Origin: Hyphomicrobiales bacterium
Lineage (GTDB): Bacteria > Pseudomonadota > Alphaproteobacteria > Rhizobiales > Rhizobiaceae
Reading direction: 5' to 3'
Assembly: GCA_900474095.1 (NCBI GenBank)
Contig: UCOA01000052.1
Location: forward strand, 1 to 64,000
Length of the DNA stretch: 64,000 nt
The notes under the pieces are model-generated. The model did no database searches, was not told where the DNA came from, and was given only the letters and a program-made list of their open reading frames with translations. Position numbers and translations under genes: made by a program. Positions 1-6,456 of the stretch are shown here, piece by piece; position 1 is the stretch's first letter, and each line of letters opens with the position of its first letter.

Positions 1-24
1 CTGCCGGCTCGGCAAGCCGGGATT

Positions 25-480
25 TCAGTTTTCGTCGGCGGTCTTCATCCCGGCAAGGAAGCGCTTGATCATGTCGCGGGTGCCAGGGCCGGTCTTGGCC
101 AGGGCTTCGGCTATGCGCCGCGACTGTGGTTCGGCCAAGGCTCTTGCCAGCGTCTTGCCTTCCTTCGTTGTATAGAGCTTGCGCTGCCTGCGGTCCTCCG
201 GTCCAGCAACTTGGTGAATATATCCTGAATCGATGAGCTGTTTCAAAACACGTGCAAGGCTTTGCTTGGTGATCCTCAACGTTTCGAGCAGATCGGCAAC
301 GGTCATGCCGGGCTCGCGGTCGACGAAATGCAGCACGCGGTGATGCGCCCGGCCAAAGCCGCGTTTTTCGAGAATCGCATCGGGATCCGAGGTGAAATCC
401 CGATATGCGAAGAAGAACAACTCGATGATTTCAAAGTCCACCGCGTCCGTCATGTCTGTCCCGGCCGGAGAGGGGTTCAT
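25..480 (-). CDS. MarR-family transcriptional regulator
   Basis: Winged-helix DNA-binding protein of about 151 residues, the usual MarR length. The recognition-helix region (TKQSLARVLKQLIDSGY) and the basic wing (GPEDRRQRKLY) are visible in the middle, followed by a helical dimerisation tail. I chose the ATG at 480 because AGAAGG lies just upstream. A GTG at 534 and an ATG at 453 are also in frame and cannot be excluded. The gene is divergent from ilvE, and an 11-bp perfect inverted repeat lies in the shared upstream region, which suggests autoregulation. The ligand and regulon cannot be read from the sequence. Family assignment is firm; any control of ilvE is only inferred from position. Confidence 0.9.
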   Translation of the reverse strand: MNPSPAGTDMTDAVDFEIIELFFFAYRDFTSDPDAILEKRGFGRAHHRVLHFVDREPGMTVADLLETLRITKQSLARVLKQLIDSGYIHQVAGPEDRRQRKLYTTKEGKTLARALAEPQSRRIAEALAKTGPGTRDMIKRFLAGMKTADEN

Positions 481-556
481 ATCGGCCTTCTGGTTCGGCT
501 GTCCTGCCACGCCGTCATTTCCTTTCAACTGCACCGCACTTTGCGAAATTTTCGAT

Positions 557-585
557 AAAATATGTCAGCTATGTTGACATATTTT
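557..585. promoter_or_regulatory. Perfect inverted repeat, probable MarR operator
   Basis: The arms AAAATATGTCA (557-567) and TGACATATTTT (575-585) are exact reverse complements around a 7-bp spacer. MarR dimers typically bind AT-rich palindromes of this kind near their own promoter. It sits upstream of the marR start and about 200 bp upstream of ilvE. Binding by this MarR is inference. Confidence 0.55.
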
Positions 586-781
586 TTCGCGATTGGTAAG
601 CGTCTGACCTCAGAAGGGCGAACATTCTGACGCAGGTCCGTCATTGAAGATAGGCCGTGCAGCTCTGATCGCCAATCCAAAATCACCAAAACTGATTTTC
701 CTCGCTCCAGTTTGACGGTAAAACTGAAACACGAAGACAATCAACGCTAAGAATGGCGGTTACGCGCCGGAGGATGAGACG

Positions 782-1672
782 ATGGCAGCAGTTCCCTTTG
801 ATCAGTTGGACGGTCAGATCTGGTTCAACGGTGAATTCGTCGATTGGAAGGACGCGAAAATCCATGTGCTCACGCACGGCCTGCATTATGCCAGCGCCGT
901 CTTCGAGGGCGAGCGCGCCTATGGCGGCCGTGTCTTCAAGCTGACCGAGCACAATCAGCGCCTCCATAAGTCGGCCGAAATCCTCGGCTTCACCATTCCG
1001 TATTCGGTCGAGGAGCTGGATGCGGCGACGATCGAGCTTTTGAAACGTCAGGGCTTTTCTGAAGCCTATGTCCGGCCGATCGCCTGGCGTGGTTCGGAGT
1101 CAATGGGCGTTTCGGCCCAGAACAACCGCATCAACGTCTCCATCGCCATCTGGCAGTGGGGCAGCTATTTCAACCCGGCCGAAAAGCTCAAGGGCATCCG
1201 CCTCGATATCGCCGAATATCGCCGTCCGGACCCGAAGACCGCGCCTTGCGCCTCCAAGGCCGCCGGGCTCTACATGATCTGCACGATCTCCAAGCATGCC
1301 GCCGAAGCCAAGGGCTATGCGGATGCGATGATGCTCGACTATCGCGGCCAGGTCGCGGAGGCGACCGGCGCCAACATCTTCTTCGTCAAGGATGGCGTCA
1401 TCCACACGCCGACACCGGATTGCTTCCTCAACGGCATCACCCGCCAGACGGTTATCGAGCTTGCCCAGCGCCGCGGCTACGAGGTGGTCGAGCGGGTAAT
1501 CATGCCGGAAGAACTTGCAGGCTTCACCGAGTGCTTCCTGACCGGATCGGCCGCCGAAGTGACGCCGGTCTCCGAGATCGGCCCCTACACTTTCAAGCCG
1601 GCCACGATTTCCGAGACACTGATGAACGACTACACGAAGGAAGTCTATCCGGTGCCCGCTGCCGCCGAATGA
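782..1672 (+). CDS. ilvE: Branched-chain amino acid aminotransferase
   Basis: PLP-dependent fold-type IV transaminase that interconverts leucine, isoleucine and valine with their 2-oxo acids in the cytoplasm. It has 296 residues, typical for the family. The start region carries the family pattern WFNGEFVDWKDAKIHVLTHGLHY, shown here as residues about 14-36. The PLP lysine is K159 in CASKAAGLY, and the C-terminal part holds the LTGSAAEVTPV loop. GGATGAGACG precedes the ATG. A divergent MarR gene lies upstream and a RIME-type repeat follows directly. The call is secure at family level. Specificity for branched-chain rather than D-amino acids is inferred from the overall match. Confidence 0.93.
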   Translation: MAAVPFDQLDGQIWFNGEFVDWKDAKIHVLTHGLHYASAVFEGERAYGGRVFKLTEHNQRLHKSAEILGFTIPYSVEELDAATIELLKRQGFSEAYVRPIAWRGSESMGVSAQNNRINVSIAIWQWGSYFNPAEKLKGIRLDIAEYRRPDPKTAPCASKAAGLYMICTISKHAAEAKGYADAMMLDYRGQVAEATGANIFFVKDGVIHTPTPDCFLNGITRQTVIELAQRRGYEVVERVIMPEELAGFTECFLTGSAAEVTPVSEIGPYTFKPATISETLMNDYTKEVYPVPAAAE

Positions 1673-1679
1673 CTACACC

Positions 1680-1779
1680 GCATAATGCCTTAGATCGGAA
1701 TCGATGTAAGGATAAATTATGCAGCAGTTTCAAAGTGCTACAGCGTCCTTTGCGCGTCGGGTTTGACGCGCGGCGCTGT
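1680..1779 (+). repeat. RIME-type intergenic mosaic repeat, copy 1
   Basis: About 100 bp with two palindromic modules. The first pairs around TTAGATCGGAATCGATGTAA next to a GCAG end. The second pairs GCGCGTC with GACGCGC. The same sequence recurs near 23.6, 36.8, 43.6 and 54.2 kb, always between genes. This matches the Rhizobium-specific intergenic mosaic elements known from rhizobia. The family name is assigned from memory of structure and host, not from a search. Confidence 0.8.
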
Positions 1780-2123
1780 CAAAGGCCGGATCTTCTTTAA
1801 AGGGGAGAGAGGCGGCGTGGCGTGCCGCCTTCGTTTATCGCGGAACTGATCATCCGCAGGGGCAGGACGCGCAGAGACAGCGCGAGAATCATTTCCGGCC
1901 CATCACCAGCTGCTTCGCCGCCGAACAGGCGAAAACGGCTCTTCGTTTTGCCAACTGCCTCAAAATTCTGGCCTTGTCAGGCTTCTCCCGCAGTCATTCG
2001 ACCGTCGCGTAACCGGACGCCCCGCTATTCCAGGCGCCGCGTAACCGCGCTTTCTGCCGGTGTTCCCTGTGGAACTGCGAAAGTCCTGACAATGCAAAAT
2101 ACTGGAATTGTTCCGCTTTTTTC
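1780..2123. other. Intergenic stretch without a supported gene
   Basis: Between the repeat and the small membrane gene I see no convincing coding frame. One frame is open from about 1822, but its translation is arginine- and serine-rich, resembles no family and has no ribosome site. A short hairpin (GGCGG/CCGCC near 1811-1830) lacks a T-run. Confidence 0.5.
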
Positions 2124-2149
2124 GGAACCTTCGAGCAATGGCGGGGGTT
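2124..2149 (+). promoter_or_regulatory. Possible EcfG-type (general stress) promoter
   Basis: GGAAC at 2124-2128 is followed after 17 bases by GGTT at 2146-2149. The alphaproteobacterial EcfG consensus is GGAAC, 16-17 bases, CGTT, so this matches 8 of 9 fixed positions. Transcription would start about 20 bases before the small membrane gene at 2175. A match this loose can arise by chance. Confidence 0.3.
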
Positions 2150-2174
2150 TAGACGCCACAGAGAGGATATTGGG

Positions 2175-2339
2175 ATGCAACAGGACATCACCCGGGACTC
2201 GAATTCGGTCGCACACCAGTTGCGCCCCGTCGTCATCACCGTCGTCGTCGCCAAGCTTGCCGTTTTCGCCCTGCTGATGACGACGATCAACTTCCAGGCT
2301 CCGTTGCCGGCCCCTGTCGAAGTCGCGGAAGCCCGGTAG
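2175..2339 (+). CDS. Small single-span membrane protein, 54 residues
   Basis: A short reading frame with a good ribosome site (GAGAGGA about 7 bases upstream). The protein has a polar N-terminus of about 17 residues, one hydrophobic segment from about residue 19 to 37 (VVITVVVAKLAVFALLMTTI) and a short proline/acidic tail. It probably sits as a single span in the inner membrane. I recognise no family. It lies ahead of the MBL-fold hydrolase with a 123-bp gap, and a possible EcfG promoter lies upstream, a setting in which small stress-induced membrane proteins occur in this class. Coding status is supported by ribosome site and composition only. Confidence 0.55.
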   Translation: MQQDITRDSNSVAHQLRPVVITVVVAKLAVFALLMTTINFQAPLPAPVEVAEAR

Positions 2340-2462
2340 CGCGCGTTACCCGGCGCGATGGCAGCGCTGGTGATCTTAGAAGCTGGTTCCAACCGATTGA
2401 CCGTTTTCAATACGCCGTATCCGTCCTATATGCGTCGTATCAGAGGTTCGCAGCGAGGCGGC

Positions 2463-3104
2463 ATGTTACAGGCGGGCATCATTCCGGTTACCCATTTCCA
2501 GCAGAACTGCACGGTGTTGTTCGATACCGACACCAAGGAGGGTGTGGTCGTCGATCCCGGCGGGGACGTCGATGTCATCCTCCAGACCATCAAGGAAAAC
2601 GGGATCACCCTGAAGGCGATCTGGCTGACCCACGGCCATATCGATCACGCCGGTGGCGCCAAGGAACTCGCCCAGGCCTTGAACCTCGATATCATCGGGC
2701 CGCACAAGGACGATCTGCCTTTGCTCGAAAGGCTCGAAGGCCAGGCGGAAAGATTTGGGCTGGCGATGAAGGTCGAGAATGTGCTGCCGGACCGGTGGCT
2801 GGAAGAGGGCGATACGGTCTCCTTCGGTGATCACGTCTTCGAAGTGCTGCACTGTCCCGGCCATGCGCCCGGCCATGTCGTCTATTTCAACCGCAAACAG
2901 GGGTTCGCCCATGTCGGCGACGTCTTGTTTCGCGGCTCGATCGGCCGGACGGATCTTCCCGGCGGCAACCACCAGCAACTTCTTCACTCGATTCGGGACA
3001 AGATCCTGCCGCTCGGCGATGATGTCGGCTTCATCTGCGGCCACGGGCCGGGGGGCCAGATCGGCGAGGAGCGCCGCACCAATCCTTACCTCCGCGGCTT
3101 GTAG
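2463..3104 (+). CDS. MBL-fold metallo-hydrolase, glyoxalase II-like (YcbL type)
   Basis: Cytoplasmic metallo-beta-lactamase-fold hydrolase of 213 residues, close in form to short glyoxalase II-like enzymes that hydrolyse thioesters. The metal signature THGHIDH gives H57, H59, D61 and H62. Further ligands are H134 in CPGHAPGH, D153 in HVGDVLF and H194 in CGHGPGG. The ATG at 2463 is preferred because AGCGAGG precedes it and the protein then begins at the domain. A longer frame from 2358 adds an unlikely N-terminus. A strong hairpin terminator follows. The physiological substrate is not determinable here. Confidence 0.88.
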   Translation: MLQAGIIPVTHFQQNCTVLFDTDTKEGVVVDPGGDVDVILQTIKENGITLKAIWLTHGHIDHAGGAKELAQALNLDIIGPHKDDLPLLERLEGQAERFGLAMKVENVLPDRWLEEGDTVSFGDHVFEVLHCPGHAPGHVVYFNRKQGFAHVGDVLFRGSIGRTDLPGGNHQQLLHSIRDKILPLGDDVGFICGHGPGGQIGEERRTNPYLRGL

Positions 3105-3146
3105 CTGGCGCGGCGAACTGAGGCGGGGCACCGAAAGCAGGGCAAC

Positions 3147-3182
3147 AAAAAAGGCACGTGCCGATCGGCGCGTGCCTTTTTC
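3147..3182. terminator. Bidirectional intrinsic terminator
   Basis: The stem GGCACG/CGTGCC is flanked by A-run and T-run (3147-3152 and 3177-3181). It lies between the MBL hydrolase (+) and the BA14K gene (-), which converge, and can serve both. Confidence 0.8.
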
Positions 3183-3199
3183 GAAGTGACAGTGCGGTC

Positions 3200-3610
3200 T
3201 TAGCCGGCCCTGCAGAAATACTCCCGGCCGTCATAACCGACGAAGGTGCCGGACTGCGAATCAAACGAGCGATAGCGCTGCGAGCAATAGCGATACCAGC
3301 CGGGGGTCCAGGGCTCCAATCCGCCATAGGTCTCGACCACGACGGGGCGGGCGCGGCGATAGACCGGGCGCGGTTCGTAATATTCGGGCTCCGGATCGAC
3401 ATAAACCCGTTCCTGATAGCGCGGCTGGCTGGCAAGCGCGCCGCCGATAACTACGCCCGTGGCAAGACCGAGTGCGCCGAGCGCGACCGCATCACCGTTG
3501 TTGTGGTGGTGCCGGCGGCGCCAATCCTCAGCCTGCGCGGACGTTACTGTCGGGATGACGGTTGCCGCGGTTGCAAGGGCGAGAACGGCAGCTTTGATAC
3601 ATGAGTTCAT
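3200..3610 (-). CDS. BA14K-family secreted/membrane protein
   Basis: 136 residues. A signal peptide spans about residues 1-27, ending TSAQA before the basic stretch WRRRHHHNNGD. A glycine/alanine hydrophobic segment follows (about 40-60, LGALGLATGVVIGGAL), then a tyrosine/proline-rich linker. The C-terminal BA14K-like module carries YCSQRYRSFDSQSGTFVGYDG and a final cysteine. BA14K proteins were first described as immunoreactive Brucella antigens with lectin-like activity and are frequent in Rhizobiales. The ribosome site CAGGATCG supports the start. It ends against a shared terminator with the MBL gene. Its role here is unknown. Confidence 0.87.
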   Translation of the reverse strand: MNSCIKAAVLALATAATVIPTVTSAQAEDWRRRHHHNNGDAVALGALGLATGVVIGGALASQPRYQERVYVDPEPEYYEPRPVYRRARPVVVETYGGLEPWTPGWYRYCSQRYRSFDSQSGTFVGYDGREYFCRAG

Positions 3611-3695
3611 TGTTTCGATCCTGTTTTGGGCCGGACCATTTCAGTCCTTGTTAATGACAACAGGTTATTGTGGCGAAACTGAACGCAGCCTGAAT

Positions 3696-3723
3696 GAAAA
3701 AAACCCGGCAGCGAGGCCGGGCT
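3696..3723 (-). terminator. Intrinsic terminator of the cold-shock gene
   Basis: On the minus strand CCCGGC and GCCGGG form a stem, followed by a run of seven T (plus-strand A-run 3697-3703). It lies about 35 bases after the csp stop. Confidence 0.8.
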
Positions 3724-3756
3724 TCCACTTGAATCTCTCTGTCGAGGTTCGGCGGC

Positions 3757-3972
3757 TTAGGCCGAGACCTGCAAGTTGACCGCTTTCGGCCCTTTGCCGC
3801 GGCGATCCGGTTCCGTGTCGAAGCTGACCTTCTGATTTTCCGACAGTCCATTCAGGCCCGAGGCCTGCACTGCGGAGATATGCACGAAGATGTCGGCGCC
3901 ACCATTATCGGGTTTGATGAAACCAAAGCCCTTGTCGGTGTTGAAGAATTTAACAATGCCAGTCTCGGCCAT
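3757..3972 (-). CDS. CspA-family cold-shock protein
   Basis: 71-residue single OB-fold nucleic-acid chaperone that binds single-stranded RNA and DNA in the cytoplasm. Both RNA-binding motifs are intact: KGFGFI (RNP1, residues 14-19) and DIFVHI (RNP2, 27-32). The length is standard. The gene is followed by its own terminator and preceded by a long non-coding AT-rich interval, as is common for csp genes whose leaders control translation. Rhizobia carry several csp paralogues and I cannot say which one this is. There is no sign that the protein is unusual. Confidence 0.95.
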   Translation of the reverse strand: MAETGIVKFFNTDKGFGFIKPDNGGADIFVHISAVQASGLNGLSENQKVSFDTEPDRRGKGPKAVNLQVSA

Positions 3973-4556
3973 GCGTCAGGTCCTTTTTCCTCTGCCCGGA
4001 TGCGGCGGGCAGCATTACAATGTTTGCCCCAGGGGCGTGCGGCAGGCAGTTCTCGACTATGAGGAAAGGGTCCTGTAATTGCAGCCAGCCATCGAAAAAC
4101 TCTGTCTTTGTCTGACTGCCCGGTCCATTTTGCGTGCCCGGCGCGCATTATTTAAAGGTCTTCCCGTGTTCGCAAATTGCCCGAACCCGATAAGCTTGCT
4201 GTGTTTATTTTAAATTGGCAAGCAAAAGTTTTTTGAAACAAGTGTGCCAGCCCGTTTGTTCAAAAAGCAGTCAAATGACCAAAAATATGATTTTTCTACT
4301 GATATATTGCAAGCTATTGAAAAATTTTTGATTTTCGTCATGTTGCTTGTTTTTTAGGCCGTTTGCGCCATGATATGTCGCAGAACGCCAAGAAGCTCGG
4401 TATCTGTCCGAAGGCGCCGCCAAATATTGACCATAAGATTAAAGCTTGCCGCGTCATCAAGTTACTCGACCAAACGCGCAAAATCAGGCTCCAGGCCCTG
4501 GCGCTTCGTCAGTCCGGGTATGATCGCGTATGATCAGCATGCCGACCACCTGGCCT
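3973..4556. other. Long intergenic interval with an AT-rich core
   Basis: This 584-bp gap separates the divergent side of csp from the end of the sugar dehydrogenase. The part at about 4190-4365 is clearly AT-rich, with many A and T runs, unlike the GC-rich surroundings. The csp promoter and leader must lie in the left part. A possible 52-residue gene is described separately. I see no tRNA or clear terminator. Confidence 0.6.
4375..4533 (+). CDS. Possible small basic protein, 52 residues
   Basis: The open frame begins MSQNAKKLGICPKAPPNID and ends ALALRQSGYDRV just before the convergent sugar dehydrogenase. The protein would be lysine/arginine-rich with two cysteines and no membrane span. It follows directly on the AT-rich stretch. 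There is no clear Shine-Dalgarno sequence, and an overlapping frame starts at 4370. I recognise no family. It could equally be the decayed end of an older gene. Confidence 0.25.
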   Translation: MSQNAKKLGICPKAPPNIDHKIKACRVIKLLDQTRKIRLQALALRQSGYDRV

Positions 4557-5711
4557 TCAGCTTTTCTTGTCCGCGGCGGAGATGCGCAACAGCCGGCCAT
4601 CGTCTCCGTCCGTCACCACAAGCACCGCGCCGTCGGGCGCCACCTTGACATCGCGGATACGGCCGAATTCGCCTTCGAACAGGCGTTCCTCCGAAATGAT
4701 CTTGCCGCTTTCATCGCGCTCCAGCCGCGCCAACAGCTGGTACTTCAGCGCCGATACCAGCAGGTTGCCGTCCCATTGCGGGAACATCGCGCCGTGATAG
4801 ACGTCGATCGCGCCCGGCGCGATGGAGGGATCCCAGTAGTAGAGCGGCTGTTCGTAGCCTTCGGCCGCCTGGCCAACGCCAATCTCGGCGCCGGAATAAT
4901 CTTTGCCATAGGTGATGACCGGCCAGCCGTAGTTCTTGCCCGGCTGCGGCGCGTTGACTTCATCGCCGCCACGCGCGCCATGCTCGACCGTCAGCAGCTG
5001 GCCCGATTGTGGATCGATGACAATGCCCTGCGGATTGCGGTGTCCCTTGGACCAGAGCTCGGGCAGGCCGGTGTTGCCGTCCTTGTAAGGATTGTTTGCG
5101 GGAATGCTGCCGTCCGGGTTGATGTGCAGGATGGAACCCGCATGATCGCGCATGTCCTGCGCCCGATCCCGCTCGCCGCGATCGCCGATCCCGAAGAACA
5201 GGCTGCCGTCGGAAGCGAAGACGATGCGCGACCCGAAATGCTGGCCCTTGCCGGTGAATTTGTTCATCCGGAAGAGTTCCTTGACGTCGGTCAGGTTCTT
5301 TGCGTCCTTTGAAAGCACGCCGCGCACGATTGCCGTTCCATAGCGGCTACCCTCCGCGACGGCCATCGACAGGAAAAGCGTGCGGTTTGTTCCAAAGCCG
5401 GGATCGAGCGCGACGTCGAGAAGCCCGCCTTGTCCTTTGCGCACACTCTTCGGAACGCCGCCGATCGGCGAGGATGCCTTGCCGTCGCGAATGATGCGAA
5501 GCTTGCCGCCAAGCTCCGTGACGATGAAGGCGCCGTCAGGCATCACTTCGACGGACCAGGGATTGTCGAGCCCGGAGGCAAGCGTTTCGACTTGAACGGG
5601 CGCCTTCTCAGTCGAAAATTGCACAGCGTCGTCAGCTGCGAGGGAAGGGCCTGCGAAGAGGACCATCGCTAGACCGGCGGCCTTATGCAGGTTTTCAAGC
5701 GTCTTCTTCAT
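4557..5711 (-). CDS. PQQ-type soluble sugar dehydrogenase (YliI/Asd-like)
   Basis: Secreted beta-propeller dehydrogenase of 384 residues, the size of the soluble aldose sugar dehydrogenase family. An N-terminal signal peptide (MKKTLENLHKAAGLAMVLF, ending SLAADD) points to the periplasm. Family landmarks include LDNPWSVEVMPDG, GQGGLLDVALDPGF, FGIGDRGERDRAQD, GHRNPQGIVIDP and EHGARGGDEVN. The start at 5711 follows a strong GGAGGGCGAG site. An upstream in-frame ATG would only add six residues. It reads in the same direction as the sortase genes, 58 bp after them, so it may be co-transcribed. The sugar substrate and cofactor use are inferred from family. Confidence 0.85.
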   Translation of the reverse strand: MKKTLENLHKAAGLAMVLFAGPSLAADDAVQFSTEKAPVQVETLASGLDNPWSVEVMPDGAFIVTELGGKLRIIRDGKASSPIGGVPKSVRKGQGGLLDVALDPGFGTNRTLFLSMAVAEGSRYGTAIVRGVLSKDAKNLTDVKELFRMNKFTGKGQHFGSRIVFASDGSLFFGIGDRGERDRAQDMRDHAGSILHINPDGSIPANNPYKDGNTGLPELWSKGHRNPQGIVIDPQSGQLLTVEHGARGGDEVNAPQPGKNYGWPVITYGKDYSGAEIGVGQAAEGYEQPLYYWDPSIAPGAIDVYHGAMFPQWDGNLLVSALKYQLLARLERDESGKIISEERLFEGEFGRIRDVKVAPDGAVLVVTDGDDGRLLRISAADKKS

Positions 5712-5769
5712 CTCGCCCTCCATTCGCACTCTGAAAAGCTGGGGTCAGGCGCGAAGGGATCAAGCCCGA

Positions 5770-6456
5770 TCAAAAGGATTTTACCGACAGTTGACTGGCG
5801 CTGTCGAGTGCGGACAGCGTCGCTTGGGCGGTATCGGGCACAAGCTCCGCATTGACGATATAGCGCAAGGGACCCTGCTCGGTCGCATCGAATGGCCAGC
5901 AGGTGGCAAGCGCCAGGTTGCGGCCGGGCGCATCCGCGTTGATGCCGCTTTCGTCCCAACGGGCGATCCTGCTCGATCGGACGCGGAATGTCAGGTTCGC
6001 GCCATCCTTGCGGGTGACCATCAGAAGGTCGCCCGGCTTGACGTCCTTTAGCCAGCGGAAATGCGTGTCGCGATGGGCGGCAATGACGGAGGTGCCGAGT
6101 TCGCCCGGTGGCGGCGTGTTCGCAAGCCGCGCCGGACCGAAAGCCAGCGCCTCGCCACTGGCGCCCGACAGCACGACCGCCGTCTTGCCGATGCGTGGCG
6201 CGGTGATCTCCGCCTCGGTCGCAAAGTCGGCCCAGGGCCAGGGTTTGACATTGGTCTCACCGTGCAGCTGCGCCTCGAAGCTTCGCTTCAGCAGTACCTG
6301 CGAAATCTCGGCCTTCGCCTTCATGTAGAAGCCTTTGCCGACCAGCATCAGGCCGGCAATCGCGATGAGGGAAATGCCTGCGAGCACCAGTGTTTCCAAC
6401 ATGCTGAGGCGCGCCAGAAAGCCGCCACGCCGGTTCATCGTCTGATTATTGGACAC
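5770..6456 (-). CDS. Class GN (Gram-negative) sortase
   Basis: Membrane-anchored cysteine transpeptidase of 228 residues. An N-terminal span covers about residues 19-41 and the catalytic domain follows. The triad is visible: H128 in SVIAAHRDTHF, C186 in LALATCWPF and R198 in GPLRYIV. This matches the proteobacterial sortase family always found beside a VIT/VWA substrate. The start is a GTG with GGAGG about nine bases upstream, and it overlaps the end of the substrate gene by 11 bp, which indicates translational coupling. Cleavage presumably occurs in the LPQTA signal of that neighbour. What the freed threonine is joined to in a Gram-negative envelope is unknown. Confidence 0.93.
   Translation of the reverse strand: MSNNQTMNRRGGFLARLSMLETLVLAGISLIAIAGLMLVGKGFYMKAKAEISQVLLKRSFEAQLHGETNVKPWPWADFATEAEITAPRIGKTAVVLSGASGEALAFGPARLANTPPPGELGTSVIAAHRDTHFRWLKDVKPGDLLMVTRKDGANLTFRVRSSRIARWDESGINADAPGRNLALATCWPFDATEQGPLRYIVNAELVPDTAQATLSALDSASQLSVKSF

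Noticed and set aside
1822-2277. Open frame of 151 codons between ilvE and the MBL gene
   Set aside because: Arginine/serine/proline-rich translation, no ribosome site, and it overlaps the better supported 54-residue gene.
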